The notes beneath the pieces were generated by a model. It was not told the origin of the DNA and made no database searches. It saw only the letters and a program-made list of their open reading frames with translations. Shown piece after piece: positions 1 to 12,000 of a stretch of 64,000 nucleotides of DNA; position 1 is the first letter of the stretch, and every line of letters begins with the position of its first letter. Origin of the DNA: Streptomyces griseoluteus (GTDB lineage: Bacteria > Actinomycetota > Actinomycetes > Streptomycetales > Streptomycetaceae); assembly GCF_004784465.1 (NCBI RefSeq), contig NZ_SRRU01000009.1, forward strand, positions 310,001 to 374,000, in the 5' to 3' direction. The position numbers and the translations under genes were made by a program.

Positions 1-2
1 TG

Positions 3-3000
3 AGTTTTGATGCGGCGGCGCAGGAGTTGTTCTCGGCGTTGTGGCAGGGCAAGACGTTGGTGGTGCCGGGGGATGAGGTGCGGCGTCATCCGGTGGAGTT
101 GGTGCGCTGGTTCGAGGCGCACGGTGTGGGTGAGTTGTTCGCGCCGATGCCGATGGTGGAGGCGGTTGCGGAGGCGGCCGCGGAGCTGGGTGTGGTTGTG
201 CCGGCGTTGTGTGATGTGGCGCAGGCGGGTGAGGCGCTGGCGGTGCATGAGCGGGTGCGGGAGTTCTTCGCTTCGGTGCCGGGGCGGCGTCTGCACAACT
301 ATTACGGGCCGACCGAGACGCATGTGATCACAGCGCTGACGCTGGAAGGCGATCCCGGGTCGTGGCCGGTGTTTCCCTCGATCGGCCGGCCGGTGGCCAA
401 CAGCCAGGTCTACGTCCTGGACGACCGGCTTCAGCCGGTACCGGTGGGGGTGACCGGTGAGCTGTATCTGGCGGGTGTGCAGCTCGCGCGGGGCTATCTG
501 AACCGTCCCGGGCTTACAGCGGAGCGCTTCGTGGCCAGCCCGTTCGGGGCTGCGGGTGAGCGGATGTACCGCACGGGTGATGTCGCCCGCTGGAATGCCG
601 ACGGCACGGTGGAGTTTTTGGGGCGGGCGGACTTCCAGGTGAAGATCCGCGGCTTCCGAGTCGAACTCGGTGAGGTCGAGACCGCTCTCGCCGCGCACCC
701 GCAGGTGGCTCAGGTCGCGGTGATCGCACGGGAGGACCAGCCAGGGGACAAACGGCTGGTCGGATACGTCGTACCGGCGAGTCGTGCAGAGGAACCGGAT
801 CCGATCGCGCTGCGGCGCTACGTCGGCGAAGTTCTGCCGGAGTTCATGGTCCCGGCTGCGGTGGTCGTGCTGGACTCACTGCCGGTGACGGCGAACGGCA
901 AGCTTGACCGGCGCGCGCTTCCCGCCCCCGAATACACAGCGGCAGCCACCTCCCGCGCTCCGCGCACGCCACGTGAGGAATTGCTGTGCGCGGTCTTCGC
1001 CGAGGTGCTGGGTCTGGACAGGGTCGGGATCGACGACAGCTTCTTCGACCTCGGCGGACACTCTCTCCTCGCCACCCGTGTCATCAGCCGCATCCGCACC
1101 ACCCTCGGCGTTGAGCTGCCCCTGCGTGCAGTCTTCGAGACGCCGACCGTCGCCCAACTCGCCGAGTCGATCGAGGGTGCGGGGTCGGCTCGTACGGCTC
1201 TGCGGGCTGTTCAGGAGCGGCCTGCGCAGATCCCGCTGTCGTTCGCGCAGCGGCGGCTGTGGTTCCTCAACCGTTTCGAAGGCGCCGAGGCAGCGACGTA
1301 CAACCTGCCCATCGCCCTGCGCCTCACCGGCGCACTCGACCACACCGCCCTGGAAGCAGCCCTCCGGGACGTCATCGAACGCCACGAATCCCTACGCACC
1401 ATCTACCCCGAGAGCGCCGACGGCACGCCATACCAGAAGGTCGTCGGGGTGGACGAGGCGTGGGCCGGGCTGGACATCGTGAATGCTGCCGACGGTGAGG
1501 TACGGGCTCTTGCCGCTGACCTGGCCCGGCGGGGCTTCGACCTGATCGTCGAGTCTCCGCTCCGCGCACGACTGCTCAGGGTTGATGCCACCTCGCACGT
1601 CCTGGTGGTCGTGCTGCACCACATCGCAGGCGACGGCTGGTCGATGGCGCCGCTCGCGCGGGACATTGCCACCGCGTACGCGGCGCGCACCGAGGGTCGT
1701 CTCCCGGACTGGGCGCCGCTGGCTGTCCAGTACGCCGACTACACCCTCTGGCAGCAGACGGCCCTCGGCGACGATTCGGACGCTGGAAGTGTGCTGAACC
1801 GACAGGTGGTGTACTGGACGCAGACCCTTGCCGGTCTGCCGGAGCAGCTCGAACTCCCTTGGGACCGACCGCGTCCCGCCGTCGCCTCGTACCAGGGCGG
1901 CACCGTTCCCTTCGATATGGATGCCGATACCCACGCCGGACTTCTGAACCTGGCACGCGAGTCGGGTGCGAGCCTGTTCATGGTGCTCCAGGCCGCGCTG
2001 GCCACGCTGTTGTCACGCATGGGCTCCGGAACGGACATCGCGATGGGATCGCCTATCGCCGGCCGTACAGATGAGGCGTTGGACGATCTGGTCGGGTTCT
2101 TCGTGAACACGCTCGTCCTGCGCACCGACCTGTCCGGCGATCCCACGTTCCGCGAGCTGATCGCGCGTGTACGCGAGACGGACCTTGCGGCCTACGCCCA
2201 CCAGGACGTGCCGTTCGAGCACCTGGTCGAGGTGTTGAATCCCGCGCGCTCGCTCTCTCGCCACCCGCTCATCCAGGTGTCCCTGATCCTGCAGAACAAC
2301 CCTCAGGCCGAACTGACTTTGCCAGGGCTGACACTGGCCGATGAATCGACGCATACCGAAACGGCGAAGTTCGACCTCTCTCTCGGCATGCGGGAACGCG
2401 TCTCGGCGGACGGTTCTCCTGCGGGATTGTCGGGCGTATTCGAGTTCGCGGCTGATCTTTTCGATCACTCAACGGTCGAGTCGTTTGTCGTTTACCTGCG
2501 CCGACTGCTGGCAAGTGTGGTGGCCGATCCCGATCAGGTGATCGGTGGGGTGGAGATTCTGTCGGTGGGGGAGCGGCGGGATTTGTTGTCGGGGTGGCAG
2601 GGGGTGGAGTCGGATGTGGTGGTGGCTCCGTTGCCTGTGTTGTTTGAGCGTCAGGTGGTGTGTGATCCGGATGCTGCGGCAGTTGTGTGTGGGGGTGAGT
2701 CGGTTTCGTATGGGGAGTTGAATGCGCGGGCGAATCGTCTGGCGCGTTTGTTGGTGGGGCGTGGTGTGGGTGGGGAATCGGTTGTGGCGTTGGTGTTGCC
2801 GCGGTCGGTAGATCTGCTGGTGGCAATGCTGGCGGTGTTGAAGGCCGGTGGCGCGTATATGCCGGTTGATCCGGAGTATCCGGCGGAGCGGATCGCGTAC
2901 ATGTTCCGGGATGCTGCTCCTGTTCTGGCGCTGGTGGACGACAGCACCATGTCCGTGATTCCTTCAGATTCCCCCCGGGTCAAAATAGGTGAGGCTGTCG

Positions 3001-6000
3001 GACTTTCTTCCGGGAACCTTTCGGTTGGTGAGCGGCTGTCGGTGGATGGTGCGGCGTATGTGATTTATACGTCGGGTTCTTCGGGGCGTCCTAAGGGTGT
3101 GGTGGTGTCGCATCGGGGTGTACCGAATTTGGCTGCGGATCATATTGCGCGGTTGGGGGTGTCGGCGGGGAGTCGGTTGTTGCAGTTTGCGTCGCCGAGT
3201 TTTGATGCGGCGGTGGCGGATATTTGGCCCGCGTGGTTGGCGGGCGCGGCGTTGGTGGTGGGTTCGGGTGAGGAGTTGGTGCCGGGTCCGCGGTTGGTGG
3301 AGCTGGTGGTGGGGTCGGGGGTTACGCATGTGACGTTGCCGCCGGCGGTGTTGCCGGTGCTGGAAGCGGAGGGCGGTCTCCCGGCGTCGGTCACGGTGGT
3401 TGTCGCGGGTGAGGCGTGTGCGCCGGATGTGGCGGCGCGATGGGCTGTGGGCCGGCGGTTGGTGAATGTGTACGGGCCGACCGAGGCGACAGTGGCCTCG
3501 ACGGCGAGTGCTCCGCTGGTGGGCGGTGTGGTGGGGGTACCGCCGATCGGGCGGCCCTTGTGGAACACCCAGGCTTATGTGCTGGACGCGAATCTGCGGC
3601 TGGTTCCGCCAGGAGTGACGGGTGAGCTGTATCTCGCGGGCGTGCAGCTGGCGCGAGGCTACCTCAACCGTCCCGGCCTGACCGGGGAGCGGTTCGTCGC
3701 CAGCCCCTATGGAGCACCGGGTGAGCGGATGTACCGGACGGGCGATCTGGCCCGCTGGCGTCCGGACGGAAACCTGGAGTACGTGGGCCGAGCGGATGAC
3801 CAGGTGAAGCTGCGGGGCTTCCGTATCGAGCTGGGTGAGGTCGAGGCCGCGGTCGCCGCTCATCCGCAGGTCGCTCAGGCGGCAGTGCTGGTGCGCGAGG
3901 ATCGTCCGGGGGACCGGCGCCTGGTCGCCTACGTCGTCCCGGCCTCCGGCGAGACCGTGGTCCCGGCAGACATACGCCGGTTCGTGTCCGCGCAACTGCC
4001 GGAGTTCATGGTCCCGGCCACCGTGATGACGTTGGATGCTTTCCCCCTCACCGTCAACCGCAAGCTCGACCGCCACGCCCTCCCCACACCTGATTACCTG
4101 GGTTCCGCTGCCGAAGCACGGGCGCCGCGCGATTCCCGCGAGGAGACGCTGTGCGCGATCTTCGGTGAGATCCTGGGGCTGGAGACGGTCGGGATCGACG
4201 ACAGCTTCTTCGACCTGGGCGGGCACTCGCTGCTGGCCACCCGCGTGGTCAGCCGTATCCGGACCGCCCTCGGGATCGAGGTGCCACTTCGCACGCTGTT
4301 CGAGGCACCCACCGTCGCCCAACTCGCCGAGCACATCAACACGGCGGCAACGGCTCGCGCCTCTCTTGTCGCCGGTGAGCGACCGACGCGGGTCCCGCTG
4401 TCGTTCGCGCAGCGGCGCCTGTGGTTCCTCAACCGCCTCGAAGGCGCGACGGCATCGACGTACAACATGCCGATCGTGCTTCGTCTGACCGGTGCCCTCG
4501 ACCGTGCCGGGCTCCAGGCCGCCTTTCAGGACGTGGTCCTGCGGCACGAGAGTCTCCGCACGCTCTTCCCGGAGGACTCCGTCGGCGAGCCCTTCCAGTG
4601 CATCCTCGCCTCCGATGAACCGCAGGTGACAGGACTTGAGGTGGAGGACATCGCAGCAGCGGAGTTGGCGGAGCGCCTCGCGACACTCGTCCGCGACGGA
4701 TTCGACCTGCCGACCGAAATCCCGTTGCGCGCGCGGCTTTTGGCCATGGACACGACCTCGCACGTCCTCGTCGTTGTGCTGCACCACATTGTCGGCGACG
4801 GCTGGTCGATGGCGCCGCTCGCGCGGGACATCGCGACAGCGTACGAGGCACGAGCCGAAGGCCGTGTCCCCGACTGGGCGCCGCTGCCGGTCCAGTACGC
4901 CGACTTCAGCCTCTGGCAGCGCGACCTGCTGGGCAGCGAGGACGATGCGGACAGTCTGGCCTCGCGCCAACTCGCTTACTGGCGCGCGGCCCTGGACGGC
5001 GTACCGGACGAGCTGGAGCTCCCGACGGACCGGCCGCGCCCTGCCGTTGCCTCCCATCGAGGCGACGCCGTCCCGTTCACGGTGGACGCGCCGACGCACG
5101 ACCGCCTGACCGCGTTGGCGCGGGAGTCGGGTGCGAGTGTGTTCATGGTGCTCCAGGCCGCTTTCGCCGCCCTCTTGTCGCGGTTGGGGGCGGGTGAGGA
5201 CATTCCGATCGGTTCGCCGATCGCCGGCCGTACGGATGAGGCGCTGGATGATCTGGTCGGTTTCTTCGTCAACACGCTGGTCCTACGGACGGACCTGTCA
5301 GGTGATCCGACGTTCCGTGAGTTGATCGGGCGGGTGCGGGAGACGGATCTGGCGGCGTACGCGCATCAGGACGTGCCGTTCGAGCACCTGGTGGAGATGC
5401 TGAACCCGGCACGCTCGATGTCACGGCATCCGCTCTTCCAGGTCATGCTGGCCCTCCAGAACAATGACGCGGCCCAGCTGAGCCTGCCCGGCCTCACCGT
5501 GTCGGCGGGAGCCGACGAGGCGGCCGGTGTTCCCGCCGCTCGTTTCGACCTCACCGTCAATGTCTCCGAGCGTCACACGGTGGACGGCGAGGCGGCCGGG
5601 TTGTCGGGACTCTTCGAGTACGCGACGGATCTGTTCGACCGCGCCACCGTGGAGCGTATGGCCGAGCGGTACGGCATTCTCCTCGCGCACGCCCTGAGTG
5701 ACCCGGACGCACGACTGGCGGAACTGGACCTTCTCTCAGAGCCGGAGCGTCACCAGCTCCTCGTCACCTGGCAGGGCCCCGACCGGCCGACAGACGAAAC
5801 TCCGGCGATCGACGCGGCACCGGCCACCCTTCCGGCGATGTTCGCGGCCATCGCGGCCCGTACGCCAGACGCGGTGGCCGTCGAGTGCGGTGACGTCCGG
5901 TGGACGTTCGCCGAACTCGATTCCCGCTCACGGGCATTGGCCGAGTATCTGGTCACACTCGGTGTCACCGCGGAGACTCCGGTCGCCGTGCTCATGGAGC

Positions 6001-9000
6001 GCTCGGCGGACCTGATCGCGGCGCTGCTCGCGGTGCTCCGTGCCGGCGGCACGTACGTACCCCTGCATACGGGGTACCCGGTCGCCCGCATGCGGGCGGT
6101 GCTGGAAGAAGCCGGTTCGCCCGTCCTGCTGACGGATGCCGCGTTCGCGGGACACGCCGTGACCGCCGAGCAGCAGGACAAGGGCGTCGCGGTGCTCGTC
6201 GTAGGCGACACCGCCACGGCTGCCACTTCCGCCGTCCCCGAGGTGGCCGTGCTCCCGGACGCGCTGGCGTACGTGATGTACACATCCGGTTCCACGGGCG
6301 TGCCCAAGGGCGTGGCGGTCTCCCACCGCAACATCGTGGATCTCGTCGTGGACTCGGGCTGGGGCGTGGGCCGCGGGGACAGCGTGCTGATGCACGCCCC
6401 GCACGCCTTCGACATCTCCGTGTATGAGATCTGGGTGCCCCTGCTGAACGGCGCCCGCGTCGTGGTGGCACCCGAAGGCACCCTGGAGTCCGCCGACCTG
6501 AACCGCCTGGTGCGGTCGCACGGCGTCTCGCATCTCCACATCACGGCTGGTCTCTTCCGCGTCATGGCCGAGGATCTGACCACGGCCTTCGCCCGTACGC
6601 GCGAGATACTCACCGGCGGCGACGTGATCTCGGCGGACGCGATGCGGCATGTGCTGGACCAGTGCCCGGACACAACGGTGCGCACGCTGTATGGCCCGAC
6701 CGAGGCGACCCTCTGCGTGACGAGCACGGTATGGCGGTCCGCGGCGGAGGTGACCAGTCCGGTGCCACTGGGACGGCCGTTGGAGCGGACACGCGCATAC
6801 GTCCTCGACCACTCGCTGCGACCGGTGCCCGCCGGGGTCACAGGTGAGCTGTACCTGGCGGGGGCGGGACTGGCCCGCGGCTATCTGCGTCGCCCCGGTC
6901 TGACGGGCGAGCGCTTTGTGGCCGATCCGTACGGGGCACCCGGTGAGAGGATGTACAGGACCGGTGACCTGGCCCGCCGCCGCTCGACCGACGGCGTGCT
7001 GGAGTTCCTGGGCCGCACCGACGAGCAGATCAAGATACGTGGCTTCCGCGTCGAGTTGGGTGAGGTGGAGTCGGCTCTGTCGGCCCATCCGCAGGTGAGC
7101 CGCGTAGCGGTGATCGCGCGTGAGGACCGGCCGGGTGACAAGCGCCTGGTCGCCTACGTCGTTCCCCCCAACGGAGCCGGAGAGCTCGATCCGGTCGCGC
7201 TGCGGCGGTACGCCGGCGAATGCCTACCGGAGTTCATGGTGCCAGCCGCCGTGGTCGTCCTGGACGGCCTCCCGCTGACTCCCAACGGCAAGCTCGACCG
7301 CAGGGCGCTGCCCGCGCCGGTCTTCGAGACGACGGCGGCCTTCCGCGCACCGCGCAACGCTGGTGAGGAAGTGCTGTGCGCCGTCTTCGGTGAAGTCCTG
7401 GGGCTGGACAAGGTCGGGATCGACGACAGCTTCTTCGATCTGGGCGGGCACTCCCTGCTGGCCACCCGTGTGGTGAGCCGTGTCCGTACCGTGCTGGGCG
7501 TGGAACTGCCTCTCCGCGCGTTGTTCGAGGCACCTGCCGTAGCCGAGCTGGCAGTCCATGTGCAACAGGCGAACGATGCGCGTTCGTCGCTTGTCGCGGG
7601 TGTGCGGCCGGCGGCGGTGCCGTTGTCGTTCGCGCAGCGTCGGATGTGGTTCCTGAACCGGTTCGAGGGTGCGTCGGCGGCGCTGTACAACATGCCGGTG
7701 GTGTTGCGGTTGGACGGTGTGCTGGACCGTGGGGCGCTGGTTGCCGCGTTGGAGGATGTCGTCGGGCGGCACGAGTCGTTGCGGACGGTGTTCCCGGAAG
7801 GTGCGGACGGAGTTCCGTTCCAGGAGATCCGTCCGGCGAAGACCGGCTTGGTCGAGGTCGAGACGACCTCGGCGACGGAGGAGTCGCTGGCCGGTTTGCT
7901 CACCGAGTTCACCGACCGCGGCTTCGACCTGACCCGCGAACTGCCTATGCGTGCGGCTCTCTTCCAGCTCGACAAGGAAAGCCACGTGCTTGTGGTGGTG
8001 CTGCACCACATCGCGGGTGACGGTTGGTCGATGGCGCCGCTGGCGCGGGACATCACGACCGCGTATGAGGCGCGGGTCGCTGGTCGTGCTCCGGAGTGGG
8101 CGCCGTTGCCTGTGCAGTACGCCGACTACGCGTTGTGGCAGCGGGAGTTGCTGGGTGAGGAGTCCGATCCGGAGAGTGTGCTGAGCCGACAGGTCGCCTA
8201 CTGGCGGGATGCGCTGGCCGGTCTGCCGGAGCAGTTGGAGCTGCCGACGGATCGGCCGAGGCCGGCGGCGGCCACGTTCCGTGGGGACACGGTTCCGGTG
8301 GAGATCGCCCCGGAACTGCACTCCCGTATCGCCGCTCTGGCAGGCGAGTCGGGTGCGAGTGTGTTCATGGTGCTTCAGGCCGCGTTCGCCGTGTTGTTGT
8401 CGCGGTTGGGGGCGGGTGAGGACATTCCGATCGGTTCGCCGATCGCCGGCCGTACGGATGAGGCGCTGGATGATCTGGTCGGGTTCTTCGTCAACACGCT
8501 GGTCCTGCGGACGGACGTCTCCGGCGATCCGACGTTCCGTGAGCTGATCGGGCGGGTCAGGGAGACAGACCTTGCGGCCTACGCGCATCAGGACGTGCCG
8601 TTCGAGCACCTGGTGGAGATGCTGAACCCGGCGCGCTCGATGTCCCGGCACCCGCTCTTCCAGGTCATGCTCGCCCTCCAGAACAACGACCAGGCAGACC
8701 TTCGCCTGTCCTCATTGGAGATGACTGCGCAGGCAAACGAGAGCACCACCGCCAAGTTCGATCTGTTCCTTACCCTGAGCGAGCACCGGCCGGACGGCGG
8801 CGTCGAGACGGCGCTGTCGGGTGTCCTGGAGTTCGCGGCCGACCTGTTCGACCGGGTGTCGGCCGTGCGTCTGGTGGAGCGGTTCGTTCGTCTGTTGGTC
8901 GATGTGGTGTCGTCGCCGGATGCGCGGGTCAGTTCTGCTCGGCTGTTGTCGGAGGCTGAGCGGGTTGAGGTGGTGTCGGACTTTAATGCCACGGCGGTGG

Positions 9001-12000
9001 AGGTGCCGTGGGTGTCGTTGCCGGAGTTGTTCGCGCGTGGGGTGGGGCGGTGTCCGGATGCGTTGGCTGTGGTGTTCGGGGATGTTCGGCTGACGTATGC
9101 GGAGTTGGATGCTGTTTCGGATCGTCTGGCGCATGTGCTGCGGGGCAAGGGTGCGGGGCCGGAGTCGACGGTGGCGTTGATGTTGCCGCGCTCGGAGTGG
9201 TTGCCGGTGGCGTTGTTGGCCGTGGTGAAGACCGGTGCGGCGTATCTTCCGGTGGACCCGGAGTATCCCGCGGACCGGATCGCGTACATGTTCGCGGACG
9301 CCAATCCGGTCTGCGTGATCACGGCCGTGGACACGGTGGGCGCTGTTCCCGCCGAGGTGTCCGCCGAAAAGATCGTCGTCGATGAGCCCGGCTTCGGTCG
9401 GACCGTGGCCGAGGCCCCGGTTGGCCCGGTCGAGGTACGCGGTCTGCAGCCTGAGCATCCCGTCTACCTGATCTACACCTCCGGCTCCACCGGGCGCCCG
9501 AAGGGCGTTGTCTTCCCGGCAGGCGCCATGACCAGCCTGCTGGCCTGGCATGAGCGGAGTCGCCCGGGCGGTGTCGGAGTGGTCACGGCCAACTTCACGT
9601 CGATCAGCTTCGACGTGGCGGCGCAGGAGCTGTTCACCACCCTGTGGTCCGGACGCACCCTGGCCGTTCCTCGCGACGAAGTACGCCGCCACCCCGCCGA
9701 CTTCGCGCTCTGGCTGGATCAACACCGGGTGAACGAACTCTTCGCCCCCAACCTGATGATCGAGGCTGTCGCCGAAGCCACCGCCGAACTCAAGCTCCAG
9801 CTTCCCGAGTTGCGTGACGTGGTGCAGGCGGGCGAATCCCTGGCCGTGCACGCGCGAGTGCGGGAGTTCTTCGCGGGGGTGCCCGGCGGGCGTCGACTGC
9901 ACAATCACTACGGCCCCACCGAGACACACGTCGTCACGGCATTCGCCCTGCGGGACATACCCGAGGACTGGCCGGTGTCCCCGTCGATCGGTGCGCCGGT
10001 GGACAACACCCAGGTGTACGTCCTGGACGGTGCTCTCCAGCCCGTACCTGTCGGAGTGACCGGTGAGTTGTACCTCGCGGGCGCCCAGTTGGCGCGTGGC
10101 TATCTCCATCGTCCAGGTCTGACGGCGGAGCGGTTCGTCGCCAGCCCTTACGGCATCACCGGTGAGCGGATGTACCGGACCGGTGACGTGGGCCGCTGGA
10201 ACGCCGACGGGACGCTGGAGCTCCTGGGGCGGGCGGACTTCCAGGTGAAGATCCGTGGCTTCCGAGTGGAGCTCGGTGAGGTGGAGGCGACCCTCGTCAA
10301 CCATCCCCAGGTGGCTCAGGCGGCGGTGATCGCGTCTGAGGATCGCTCGGGTGACAAGCGGCTGGTCGCCTATGTCGTGCGTCGGAGCGGAGCCGGAGAG
10401 CCCGATCCGGTCGCCCTGCGGCGGTACGTCGGCGCGTCCCTGCCGGAGTTCATGGTGCCCGCTGCTGTGATGGTCCTCGACCATCTGCCGCTGACGGTCA
10501 ACCGGAAGCTCGACCGCAGGGCGCTGCCCGCCCCGGAGTATGCCTCGGAAACCGCCTCGCGGGCGCCGCGCACTCCCTACGAGGAAGTGCTGTGCGCGGT
10601 GTTCCGCGAGGTGCTGGGCCTGGAGCGGGTGGGGGTCGACGACGGGTTCTTCGACCTGGGCGGGCACTCCCTGCTGGCCACCCGCGTGGTGAGCCGTGTC
10701 CGCACCCTGCTCGGGGTCGAGCTGCCCCTGCGGGCGCTGTTCGAGGCGCCCACCGTCGCCCAGCTCGCCAGGTGCCTCGGCACGGCGGGCGCGGCTCGTG
10801 CGGCACTCGCCCCGATGGAGCGGCCCGAGCGGCCGGGGCTGGCCTTCGCGCAGCTCCGGATGTGGTTCCTCAACCGGTTCGAGGGCACGGGCGCGTCCAC
10901 GTACAACCTGCCCGTCGCACTGCGGCTGAGCGGCGCCCTCGACCGTTCCGCGCTGGAAGCGGCACTTCGGGACGTCGTCCACCGGCACGAGTCGCTGCGC
11001 ACGGTCTTCCCCGAAGGCGCTGACGGTGCTCCGTACCAGAAGATCCTGGAGGTGGAGGACGCGTGGATCGAACTCCTCTGGACCGAGGTGGACTCGGCGC
11101 GTGAGCTGGCGGAGAGGCTCACCGAGGAGGCGTCGCGCGGTTTCGACCTGACGTGTGAGATCCCGCTGCGCGCCTCCCTCCTCGCCGACGAGGACGGGAC
11201 GTGTGTCCTGTTGGTGGTGCTGCACCACATCGCGGGTGACGGGTGGTCGATGGCGCCGCTGGCGCGGGACATCACGACCGCGTACGAGGCGCGGGCCGCT
11301 GGTGCCGCGCCGGAGTGGGCGCCGTTGGCGGTTCAGTACGCGGACTACGCGCTGTGGCAGCGGGAGTTGCTCGGTGAGGAGTCCGATCCGGCGAGTGTGC
11401 TGAGCCGACAGGTCGCCTACTGGCGGGATGCGCTGGCGGGTCTGCCGGAGCAGTTGGAGCTGCCGACGGATCGGCCGAGGCCTGCGGTGGCCACATTCCG
11501 TGGGGACACCGTCCCGGTGGAGATCGTCCCGGACGTGCACGCACAACTCGTGGCGCTGGCGCGGGAGTCGGGTGCGAGCGTGTTCATGGTGCTCCAGGCC
11601 GCGTTCGCCATCCTGTTGTCGCGCTCGGGGGCGGGTGAGGACATTCCAATCGGTTCGCCGATCGCCGGCCGTACGGATGAGGCGCTGGACGACCTGGTCG
11701 GTTTCTTCGTCAACACGCTGGTCCTGCGGACGGACCTGTCAGGTGATCCGACGTTCCGTGAGCTGATCGGGCGGGTCCGGGAGACGGATCTCGCGGCGTA
11801 CGCGCATCAGGACGTGCCGTTCGAGCACCTGGTGGAGGTCTTGAACCCGGCGCGCTCGATGTCCAGGCATCCGCTCTTCCAGGTCATGCTCGCCCTCCAG
11901 AACAACGACGAAGCCCACCTGCGGCTCCCGGGGGTGACGTCGGCTGGTGAGTCCGCACGGTCCGCCGTGGCCAAGTTCGAGCTGTCGCTGGCGCTGCGTG

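Noticed and set aside
27..29. TTG at base 27 as the start of the NRPS
   Set aside because: It lies inside the adenylation domain and the frame is open to the window edge. The start is upstream of the window.
2964..5099. Long minus-strand open frame opposite the NRPS
   Set aside because: High-GC third-position bias creates long antisense frames. It is Arg/His/Gly-rich with no domains and lies entirely opposite a real coding frame. The same applies to 8712-11546 and 12012-14831.
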